Origin: an uncultured Flavihumibacter sp.
GTDB lineage: Bacteria > Bacteroidota > Bacteroidia > Chitinophagales > Chitinophagaceae
Direction: 5' to 3'
NCBI GenBank assembly: GCA_946482545.1
Contig: CAMLRX010000089.1
Span: 1 to 20,381, forward strand
Length of the DNA: 20,381 nucleotides
Shown one piece after another: positions 1-6,248 of this stretch. The notes beneath the pieces are model-generated. The model searched no databases and was not told the origin of the DNA. It saw nothing but the letters and a program-made list of their open reading frames with translations. The position numbers were made by a program, and so were the translations under genes. The stretch's first letter is position 1; each line of letters starts with the position of its first letter.

Positions 1-611
1 GCAGGGAAGGGAAAGTGATACCGGTAATGGTATACACCAATTGCGACAGTGTGGAGTTGTTCCTCAATGGCAAATCTTTCGGTATGAAAGCGCTGGAGTT
101 CCCAAGGCAGGGAAACGCGGGTGGCTGGAACCGTTACGCCACACCACCTGTAAGCGCCACTACGGCTGACCTGCACCTTACCTGGGATGTACCTTACGAA
201 AAAGGAACCCTGAGGATCGTTGGCCGGAAGAATGGAAAAATAGCGGTGGAAAAGGAGTTGCGCACAACCGGTGTTCCTGCTGCTTTGCGGGTATCAATGG
301 ATAAATCCGCGATAAGTGCTGATGGAACCGATGTGGCACATATTAAAATAGAAGCGGTGGATGCAAACGGAAGCGTAGTGCCTGACGCTTCCAACCCTGT
401 TACACTGCAGGTTTTGGGCGAAGGGCGGTTGATTGGCTTCGACAATGGAAACCCACAGGACCATACCAGTATGAAATCAAACACCAGAAAACTGTTCAAT
501 GGACTTGCACTGGGCGTGGTACAAAGTTCACGGAAGAAGGGAATGATTACCATCAAAGCCAGCGCCCCGGGATTGCCGGATATTACTGTTCAGCTTCCCG
601 TGACAAATTAA
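1..611 (+). CDS. C-terminal part of a glycoside hydrolase family 2 protein (beta-galactosidase-like), 5' truncated by the window edge
   Basis: The reading frame is open from position 3 (codons AGG GAA GGG AAA before the GTG at 15), so this is the tail of a longer gene and the GTG is not a true start. The first visible part, with motifs VMVYTNCDSVELFLNGKSFG, matches the DUF4982-type beta-sandwich of large Bacteroidota GH2 enzymes. It is followed by an Ig-like GH2 C-terminal domain (about residues 90-198 of the visible part) with the typical ISADGTDVAHIKIEAVDANG and GFDNGNPQDH motifs. The catalytic TIM barrel lies outside the window, so activity cannot be verified. Family knowledge suggests a secreted or periplasmic exo-acting beta-galactosidase or related enzyme. 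It ends in TAA and is followed by an AraC regulator and a GH43-like gene, which supports a glycan-degradation locus. Confidence 0.85.
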   Translation, partial: REGKVIPVMVYTNCDSVELFLNGKSFGMKALEFPRQGNAGGWNRYATPPVSATTADLHLTWDVPYEKGTLRIVGRKNGKIAVEKELRTTGVPAALRVSMDKSAISADGTDVAHIKIEAVDANGSVVPDASNPVTLQVLGEGRLIGFDNGNPQDHTSMKSNTRKLFNGLALGVVQSSRKKGMITIKASAPGLPDITVQLPVTN

Positions 612-796
612 AATCAGGTTGTCCGTAAGGATGATTACTTTGATCCGCCGCTTTCCGGGAGATCCGGCAATATTCGTACCCCTGGATCCTTGAGGAAGGC
701 ATGAACCATCGTAAACCACGGGAGGTGCAGCATAAAATTTGTACTTTCTGTCCGTCCGTGAATAACTATTTAGCTCACCCATGAATATTGCGCACT

Positions 797-1735
797 ATGA
801 CACAGACGCTAAAAAAAATGGAAGGTTTTCAAGGTGAAAAGGCTATCGCAATACCCAGGCCTGTTCTGAAAACACGATGTGAAAAAAACGAAATCATCAA
901 ACGGTTATATGTAACCGATATCGGTTATTATCCCAAAGCGGCATTTCATTACAGAGAACGTCCCCAGGGATCTGATCAGCATATACTGATTTATTGTATG
1001 GAAGGCTGCGGTTACTTTTCAATTTCAGCCGGCGAATTCAGGATTCAGGCGGGCGACTTCTTTGTTATCCCTGCCAGAACCGCTCATGCTTACCGTGCCG
1101 ATGACAATAACCCCTGGAGCATCTACTGGGTGCATTTTACCGGTGAAACCGGCGGTACAATTGTAAAAGAAATGCAGGAAATGCTCGGATTTAAAGGGAT
1201 ACTGCGGCACAAAGAAAAAACGATAGACCTGTTTGATAAAATTTACAGTCAGTTGGAAAAAGGCTTCGGACGCGACGCCATACTTTCGGCCAGCCTATGC
1301 ATGAGTCACTTTCTGGGCACTTTCCTGTTTGGGCAAAAACTGTTCTCCTCCGGTAAAACAGACCAGCGGGATCCGCTCGAAAACGTAATTGACTACCTGC
1401 ACCGGCACCTTGATAAAACGGTAAGCGTGGAGGAAATGGCCGCCGTGGCCAATCTTTCTCTTTCTCATTTCTCTTTTCTTTTTAAAAACAAAACCGGGCT
1501 TTCTCCTATTGAGTTCTTTAACCACCTGAAGGTGCAGCAGGCAGAAAAATACCTTCAGTTCACGAAAATGCGCATTAAAGAAATAGCCCTGGAAGTGGGC
1601 ATATCAGACCAGTACTATTTTTCCAGAATGTTTACCAAAGAAACCGGAATGTCGCCAATTGAATACCGGGAAAAGTTCGCGCCTAAGACGCAATACAATA
1701 ACCTTTCATACGCCCTGAAGAAAGAAGCATCTTAA
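797..1735 (+). CDS. AraC family transcriptional regulator with N-terminal cupin sensor domain
   Basis: A protein of about 312 residues. The N-terminal half (about residues 35-125) is a cupin-like AraC ligand-binding domain, with the IQAGDFFVIPARTAHAY metal/ligand-pocket pattern and the YWVHFTG motif common in sugar-responsive RhaS/MsmR-like regulators. The C-terminal 100 residues carry two helix-turn-helix motifs: VSVEEMAAVANLSLSHFSFL, and IKEIALEVGISDQYYFSRMF followed by the conserved FTKETGMSPIEYR. I chose the ATG at 797. A TTG at 788 extends it by three codons, and an ATG at 821 (MEGFQGEKA) follows a run of eight A residues and is a credible alternative. It sits between the GH2 tail and the opposed GH43-like gene, so a role in regulating these glycoside hydrolases is likely but inferred. 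Confidence 0.9.
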   Translation: MTQTLKKMEGFQGEKAIAIPRPVLKTRCEKNEIIKRLYVTDIGYYPKAAFHYRERPQGSDQHILIYCMEGCGYFSISAGEFRIQAGDFFVIPARTAHAYRADDNNPWSIYWVHFTGETGGTIVKEMQEMLGFKGILRHKEKTIDLFDKIYSQLEKGFGRDAILSASLCMSHFLGTFLFGQKLFSSGKTDQRDPLENVIDYLHRHLDKTVSVEEMAAVANLSLSHFSFLFKNKTGLSPIEFFNHLKVQQAEKYLQFTKMRIKEIALEVGISDQYYFSRMFTKETGMSPIEYREKFAPKTQYNNLSYALKKEAS

Positions 1736-1741
1736 TAGAAT

Positions 1742-1765
1742 GCCCTGATTGAGACCAACCAGGGC
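1742..1765. terminator. Possible weak bidirectional hairpin between convergent genes
   Basis: GCCCTG and CAGGGC form a perfect 6-bp stem around a 12-nt loop, 6 nt after the AraC stop codon and about 70 nt beyond the end of the opposed GH43-like gene. The position suits a shared terminator for the convergent pair. Neither strand has a clear T-run after the stem, so the call is weak. Confidence 0.3.
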
Positions 1766-1833
1766 TGCCATGTGATTGCGAATAAGGAAACCTAACTGTC
1801 TTTTAACCAATAATTATTTGAAAGGCGCGCAAA

Positions 1834-3444
1834 TCATTTTTCCCTTACCAATACAACATCGTCCACATAACAGAACGCGCCAGCCATTCCATCCCCTGAA
1901 AAGCCTACTTCAGCTTTACCGCCTTTAACTTTTATATTTTCAATCCTGATCGTTTGCCAGTTATCATTCCTTCCCCTGATCTTCTGTTCAAAGGTTTTAC
2001 CGCCTGAAGTGGCGTACATTTTCAGCGTATTAAACCCGTCGCTGTTCCGTACCATAGCGGTTAACGTATAGTTACCGTCTGGCAAAGAAACGAATGGGGT
2101 GGATGTGATGTGCTGGTAAACTTTTCTGCTGAAAGGTACTTTATCGGTAATACACAAACTTTTTTCCCCGATCACTGATTTCCTGTCTCCTGTGGTATTG
2201 AAATAGTTCAACCGTGGTGATTGAGTGGAATCGAGATTGATGGCATTGCCGCGCAGCACTTCGCTGTGCCAGCCCGTTAGTTGAACCTGAACGGGTTTAA
2301 CATGGCTGGGTATATACCTTCTGTCCGCCTCGAAGCTCCCATTCAGCACGTAATTATTATCGGTGCCAACGCTCCATTCTCCTGTTTTTTCGTCCAGGTT
2401 CCAAGAACTGAGTGAATTAAAAAATGGTTTATCGCCATTAAAGGAGAGGGGCACCCATTGGTTGTAACCGAGCCCGTTTCCGGCGAAGTTCGCCCACCTG
2501 TCGCCGCAATACAATACGGTTTCCTGTTTGCTTCCTTTGATGGTATAAAAAAATCCTGTTTGGGTAACATGCGCGAAATCTGCCGCACAGCCATCCATTA
2601 CCAGCATATTGTTTTTGGGTTCGTACGGGCCGCGTATGTCATCGGCTACCAGGTAGTAGGCAAAGGAGGCATCCCATCCGTAGATATTGGATGCGGCCAT
2701 ATAATATTTGCCTTTGTATTTGAACATGCAGTTGCCTTCCCTGCTTTGTCCTTCGAATATTTTCGTGCAATCCAGCAGGTCAACCATACCGTCTTTCACG
2801 CCTATTTCAGAAACGTATATTTTGTTCCTGCCGCTGCCGTAGGAATAAACGAGGTAAGATTTTCCGGTCGCATCATCGGTGAAAACGGTTTGGTCGCCGG
2901 TATTGGAAGTGCCTATTGTTGCGGTCATATCTTTGTCGCGGTGCCATTCAAATTTACCGGCGGGGGAATCGGCAAGCAGGAACAATACCCGGTTCCCGAA
3001 TTGCACCACCATGGCATATTTCTTTATGGAATCGATGTAGGCCACACCCAAACGGCCTACCCAATAGGGCCTGCGGCCGTTTCTTGTCAGGTCTTCAGCG
3101 GTAACCACGTCAGCCGTGTGTGTCCAGTTCACGAGATCGGTGGAGGTATAACAGGTTACTGCTTTAAAGGTGTTCCTGGAATGGGTAACGGACGGATCGT
3201 TTCGGTAGGTGGTAGCTTCAGCATATTCCACCCCATACCAGAAGTATTTTTCTTTGTTGTCTTTGGGATCAGTGAATTTAAAGATGCCTCCGCCCTGGCT
3301 GAAGAGGGGTTTGCCGGAACTGGTATTCCAGAAAATGTCGTTGCGGATGGTTTGTTGTTGCGCGGATGCGTTATGCATGAAGAAAGCATGTATAGCAACA
3401 AGGGTAACGATCGGTAGCAATAATCGGATCCTTTTGTTTTTCAT
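1834..3444 (-). CDS. Secreted GH43-like glycoside hydrolase with C-terminal carbohydrate-binding region
   Basis: The protein has 536 residues when started at the ATG at 3444, which places a canonical signal peptide (positive MKNKRIR, hydrophobic core, cleavage near NASA/QQ) at the N-terminus. A longer ORF to 3519 would bury it. Residues about 35-360 read as a five-bladed GH43-type propeller: GGGIFKF, KYFWYGVEY, TCYTSTDLVNW, and SREGNCMFKYKGKYYMAAS, whose Glu (about 236) is at the usual general-acid position. The N-terminal blade has GGG where many GH43 enzymes have the catalytic-base Asp. This resembles the exo-beta-1,3-galactanase-like subgroup (GH43_24), though the subfamily is my inference. 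Residues about 366-536 start with NGSFEADRR and look like a jelly-roll carbohydrate-binding module. Together with the GH2 gene it suggests degradation of a galactose- or arabinose-containing glycan. Confidence 0.8.
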   Translation of the reverse strand: MKNKRIRLLLPIVTLVAIHAFFMHNASAQQQTIRNDIFWNTSSGKPLFSQGGGIFKFTDPKDNKEKYFWYGVEYAEATTYRNDPSVTHSRNTFKAVTCYTSTDLVNWTHTADVVTAEDLTRNGRRPYWVGRLGVAYIDSIKKYAMVVQFGNRVLFLLADSPAGKFEWHRDKDMTATIGTSNTGDQTVFTDDATGKSYLVYSYGSGRNKIYVSEIGVKDGMVDLLDCTKIFEGQSREGNCMFKYKGKYYMAASNIYGWDASFAYYLVADDIRGPYEPKNNMLVMDGCAADFAHVTQTGFFYTIKGSKQETVLYCGDRWANFAGNGLGYNQWVPLSFNGDKPFFNSLSSWNLDEKTGEWSVGTDNNYVLNGSFEADRRYIPSHVKPVQVQLTGWHSEVLRGNAINLDSTQSPRLNYFNTTGDRKSVIGEKSLCITDKVPFSRKVYQHITSTPFVSLPDGNYTLTAMVRNSDGFNTLKMYATSGGKTFEQKIRGRNDNWQTIRIENIKVKGGKAEVGFSGDGMAGAFCYVDDVVLVREK

Positions 3445-3621
3445 CAGGTGCTCAAATAGTTTGGTTAGCCAGAAGGTTTTTTCAGGGCACGCGTTGCGTT
3501 TTATTTTCCCGGTGTTCAAGATAGGAAGATTTTCATGCGTTAGCTGAATATCGCATAATAGTCCATTGAAGTAAAAGTTTCGTCCATCTTTAAGCTTAGT
3601 TGGTACCGATAATTATGTTAA

Positions 3622-3640
3622 AAGCATTCGTTAAACATGC
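3622..3640 (+). repeat. 19-bp direct repeat, copy 1 (intergenic)
   Basis: The 19 bases AAGCATTCGTTAAACATGC occur again at 20283-20301. After the exact block both copies continue with GCGAATG, offset by a 6-nt difference, and both have CGATAA roughly 12-15 nt before it. Read in the same frame as the distant copy, this one gives AFVKHANG, against AFVKHARANE in the coding copy. Confidence 0.6.
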
Positions 3641-3892
3641 GAATGGAAGGCCGGATCCTAATTATGATTGGCGCTGTTACCGAACTTAGCAGTGTCAATG
3701 TTACTTCAAATGCAGTTCCTTTACCAATGGCGCCCGACGCCCGTGTGAGTCCATCTCATGTTCTGGACAGGAAAGTCCGTATCCAAATCTTTTGCTTAAT
3801 AATACGCTCACATATAACGAATTAGAGTATCTGTTTTATACCAATAACTGCTAATTAATTACCAGTCTCATATCATCCTATGAAATTTTACC

Positions 3893-3909
3893 ATAGCTTG
3901 CAAAGCTAT
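3893..3909. promoter_or_regulatory. Perfect palindrome just upstream of the ECF sigma start
   Basis: ATAGCTT and AAGCTAT form a perfect 7-bp inverted repeat around a 3-nt spacer (GCA). It ends directly before the AAGGG that probably serves as ribosome binding site and 15 nt before the TTG start codon. It could be a protein-binding operator or an RNA hairpin next to the ribosome binding site. The sequence alone does not decide between these. Confidence 0.45.
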
Positions 3910-3924
3910 AAGGGTAATAGTTAA

Positions 3925-4515
3925 TTGTCAGATAACCAAACATATAACGAAAAACGACTGCTTTCCCGCATTGCGGAGGGAGATGAGCAGGCCATGAAGC
4001 AATTCTTTGATGGATATTATTCGAGGCTTTATTATTTTGCAATCACGCTCATCAATGACGATGTGGAGGCGGAAGATACTGCACAGGAAGCAATATTGAG
4101 TTTCTGGCAGCGGAAGGAGCAATTTATGGATCAGGATATAAAACAGGCCGAAGCATTTCTTTTTACTGTAGCCAGGAATCGCTGTTATAATTATATCAGA
4201 GACAAAAAACGCCATGCAAAAAAGTTGACCCATTTAGGAGAAAGGCTACAGTTTATAGATGAAACCCTGGAGCTCACGATAATAGAAGAAGATATTTTTA
4301 ATCGTATTTTTGAGGAAATCCAGCAATTATCCGCTCCTCAGGTCTCGCTGCTTAAAATGATCTTTATTGAAAACCTTGAAACTGCTGAGATAGCGGCAAA
4401 ACTGGACATCACCCCCAATAACGTACGTATTCAGAAAGCAAGGGCTATGGAAAAACTTAGGGTGGCTCTTTTGAAAAAACGCCTGCTCACAGAAATTCTT
4501 ATATTTTTCTTCTGA
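3925..4515 (+). CDS. ECF-type RNA polymerase sigma-70 factor (FecI/SusC-associated type)
   Basis: A protein of 196 residues. Region 2 spans about residues 22-93, with NDDVEAEDTAQEAILSFW, the core-polymerase and -10 recognition segment. Region 4 spans about 128-180, with a helix-turn-helix ETAEIAAKLDITPNNVRIQK and the closing ARAMEKLR. A stop codon (TAA, 3922-3924) lies directly before the TTG at 3925, and no ATG occurs before region 2 begins, so a TTG start is effectively forced. AAGGG at 3910-3914 is a plausible ribosome binding site. The FecR-type gene follows after 54 nt in the same direction, the classic sigma/anti-sigma order. In Bacteroidota such sigma factors drive the adjacent susC operon once released. 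The C-terminal ILIFFF tail is unusually hydrophobic. Confidence 0.93.
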   Translation: MSDNQTYNEKRLLSRIAEGDEQAMKQFFDGYYSRLYYFAITLINDDVEAEDTAQEAILSFWQRKEQFMDQDIKQAEAFLFTVARNRCYNYIRDKKRHAKKLTHLGERLQFIDETLELTIIEEDIFNRIFEEIQQLSAPQVSLLKMIFIENLETAEIAAKLDITPNNVRIQKARAMEKLRVALLKKRLLTEILIFFF

Positions 4516-4569
4516 TTTTTGTAATGGATCATACCCTTTGGGTGTTTACTTTACACAGGGCATGGTAAT

Positions 4570-5826
4570 ATGATCAACATTACAGACATTATTTATAAGC
4601 ATCTGCGAGAGGAACAGCTTTCACCGTCGGAAGAAAATCTTTTTGATGAATGGTTAGCACAATCTTCACAAAACCCGTTACTGGTGAAAAGGCTATCTGA
4701 GGAAACTGTGTGGAGCACTTATTTCTCCATCCGGAATGATACCGGTAAAACGGCCAAAGGGTACGACTTTTTCATACAGAAGAAAAGCGAACTGCCTTCA
4801 GCAACTTCTTCGTTATCTTCCAAAATGCGTGCCCCGGTTCACCATGTGGCTTTTCTTCGAAAATGGGGGTGGGCGGCGGCTTGCATCCTGCTACTAGTTA
4901 CAGCAGTTACATTATTTCTGATCATGTCTTCAGACAGGGTAACCAGTACAAAAACATTTTTAGCGCAAACTTCTGAAATTTTACCTGGCAAAGATGGGGC
5001 GATCCTTACGTTGGCCGATGGTTCCCGGGTATCGCTAGACAGCATTCAAAATGGCGTCGTGGCCTTACAAGGGGGCGTTACTGCAAAAATTGTCAATGGA
5101 ACTTTGCAGTATGAAGGTGTTGGTAGCGAAGTGGTGTTCAATACTATGTCTACCCCTAAAGGCAGACAATTTAATTTAACACTGCCAGATGGCACAAAAG
5201 TCTGGCTGAATAGCGCCAGTTCTATTCGATATCCAACGGTTTTTCATGGTGATGAACGCCGCGTGGAAGTTAGCGGTGAAGCCTATTTCGAAGTGGCGAA
5301 GAATAAAAAAAAGCCTTTTCGTTTGAATGTAAATAGTCGGGCTGAGGTGGAAGTTTTGGGAACGCAGTTCAATGTGAATGCTTATGAGGATGAGGGAGCA
5401 ATTAATACAACATTAATTGAAGGCATTGTAAAAGTCAGTGGCTACACAGGTGTCCAGAACGCGTCTTCTAAACGACCTGAATATCCTGAAGGGGTCATTC
5501 TCAACCCGGGTCAGCAGGCGCAACTAGTATTGGTTGGCCGGCAGGCGCAAATGGAAATGAATATTATTGACAATGCCGACATTGATAAAGCGCTGGCCTG
5601 GAAGAATGGATTTTTCAATTTCAGCAATGTCAGGTTTGAGGTAGCCATGCGCCAGCTGGAACGCTGGTATGATATACAGGTAGTGTATGAAAAAAACATT
5701 CCAAAAAACATTGAACTGTATGGAGAAGTGACAAAAGACATCACCCTTAATGACTTGCTAAAGGGGCTTAGTGAAATTGGTGTCAAATGTCGTTTAGAAG
5801 GCAGAAGGTTGTTGATCGGGGAGTGA
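4570..5826 (+). CDS. FecR family anti-sigma factor with DUF4974 domain
   Basis: A protein of 418 residues. The cytoplasmic N-terminus (about 1-98) contains EENLFDEWLAQSSQN, the short sigma-binding helix typical of FecR/PupR N-domains. One transmembrane helix follows at about 99-119 (WGWAAACILLLVTAVTLFLI). The periplasmic part has a FecR domain (about 193-290: TPKGRQFNLTLPDGTKVWLN, RRVEVSGEAYFEVAKN, VLGTQFNVNAY) and a C-terminal DUF4974 (about 346-414: FFNFSNVRFEVAMRQLERWY). DUF4974 has an STN-like fold and is thought to contact the signalling domain of the partner receptor. It sits between the sigma factor and an STN-bearing SusC, so the three signalling parts are contiguous. It would hold the sigma factor inactive at the inner membrane until the receptor is occupied. 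Confidence 0.95.
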   Translation: MINITDIIYKHLREEQLSPSEENLFDEWLAQSSQNPLLVKRLSEETVWSTYFSIRNDTGKTAKGYDFFIQKKSELPSATSSLSSKMRAPVHHVAFLRKWGWAAACILLLVTAVTLFLIMSSDRVTSTKTFLAQTSEILPGKDGAILTLADGSRVSLDSIQNGVVALQGGVTAKIVNGTLQYEGVGSEVVFNTMSTPKGRQFNLTLPDGTKVWLNSASSIRYPTVFHGDERRVEVSGEAYFEVAKNKKKPFRLNVNSRAEVEVLGTQFNVNAYEDEGAINTTLIEGIVKVSGYTGVQNASSKRPEYPEGVILNPGQQAQLVLVGRQAQMEMNIIDNADIDKALAWKNGFFNFSNVRFEVAMRQLERWYDIQVVYEKNIPKNIELYGEVTKDITLNDLLKGLSEIGVKCRLEGRRLLIGE

Positions 5827-5987
5827 TGGCTGATACTATGCGCTGAAGTTATACCTCGTTACAGGGGATAAGTTGGACACCCGGCAACCCTGGAAACATA
5901 TAATGTGCAGGCGATAGCTGAATATTATGGACGCACATATTTTGGCATTCAAAAAGTAAAATGAAGCACTACGGACTGGATAAAAGA

Positions 5988-6002
5988 AGTGGAAGTTCCA
6001 CT
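5988..6002. promoter_or_regulatory. Perfect dyad-symmetric site upstream of susC
   Basis: AGTGGAA and TTCCACT are exact inverted repeats around a single central G. The short spacer fits a protein-binding operator better than an RNA hairpin. It lies about 250 bp before the susC start. No regulator can be assigned from sequence. Confidence 0.35.
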
Positions 6003-6162
6003 GTCTTGAAATTAGCTGCTTGCCCAGGTAAATAATTATAAAGAACAGGGAAGGGTACCGGGGCCGTGTGCAGCTACGAAAGCCCTTTCTTTTTTCTCTT
6101 GTGGTATTCGCGCATCTGCGTATGCTCACCGGTTTTACAAGGATCACCCTCTCAAAACAAAA

Positions 6163-6187
6163 CCGCCACGGTTCTGACCCGTGACGG
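6163..6187 (-). terminator. Terminator-like hairpin in the susC leader, reading on the minus strand
   Basis: CCGCCACGG and CCGTGACGG pair over 8 of 9 positions with a 7-nt loop. On the minus strand the stem is followed by TTTTGTTTTG, as in an intrinsic terminator. On the plus strand it is preceded by an A-rich run and has no T-run after it. It could stop antisense transcription coming out of susC, or be a leader structure of the susC transcript. Confidence 0.35.
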
Positions 6188-6219
6188 CAACGTTTGGGTT
6201 GGTCCAAAAGACAGGAATC

Positions 6220-6227
6220 TATTTTTT
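6220..6227 (+). promoter_or_regulatory. Possible -7 promoter element of the susC operon
   Basis: TATTTTTT matches the Bacteroidota -7 consensus TAnnTTTG in all defined positions except the last. TTTG at 6193-6196 and TTG at 6199-6201 are candidate -33 elements at somewhat variable spacing. It lies 22 nt before the chosen susC ATG. An ECF-type promoter with other boxes would also be expected here and I could not identify one. Confidence 0.25.
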
Positions 6228-6248
6228 CTAACCAAACACTGCAAAACT

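Larger units (their letters stand above)
3445..3924. other. Long non-coding region between GH43-like gene and ECF sigma gene, with unexplained sequence
   Basis: About 480 bp with no gene I can support. It must hold the promoters of the two divergent genes, but I find no perfect TAnnTTTG box for either. The part from 3622 to about 3830 is not typical AT-rich spacer. It contains a 62-codon plus-strand ORF (3637-3825) without a recognisable product. Its complement reads as 45 open codons containing the pattern GAIGKGTAFEVTLTL, vaguely like the C-terminal strand region of a histidine-kinase ATPase domain, ending at a stop close to 3622. It also has a 19-bp exact match to the right end of the window. 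It may be a gene remnant or a dispersed repeat. Confidence 0.4.
5827..6248. other. 422-bp region between fecR and susC genes: probable promoter/leader of the susC operon
   Basis: No coding gene is supported. A GTG-initiated extension of the SusC frame back to 6066 adds 61 residues without signal-peptide or domain character, and a minus-strand 123-codon ORF (5836-6207) has no protein-like features. The region holds a perfect dyad at 5988-6002, a GC-rich hairpin at 6163-6187, and a near match to the -7 box (TATTTTTT, 6220-6227) shortly before susC. It is longer than a simple operon spacer, so a separate sigma-dependent promoter for susC is likely. Confidence 0.5.

Noticed and set aside
2458..3417. 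319-codon plus-strand ORF
   Set aside because: It lies wholly antisense to the GH43-like gene, which has a clean signal peptide and family motifs. The antisense product shows no domain-like features.
3765..3785. RNase P RNA-like motif (GGACAGGAAAGTCCG)
   Set aside because: Only this short similarity to the conserved GAGGAAAGTCCG block is present; no other conserved RNase P elements or the expected 350-nt structured length.
5836..6207. 123-codon minus-strand ORF in the susC leader
   Set aside because: Composition is not protein-like (many Cys, Arg, Phe, Ser runs), no start signals, and it overlaps the presumed promoter region.
6066..6248. N-terminal extension of SusC from a GTG start
   Set aside because: It would place 61 residues before a good signal peptide, and the stretch contains regulatory-looking hairpins. 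The ATG at 6249 matches the usual SusC start pattern.
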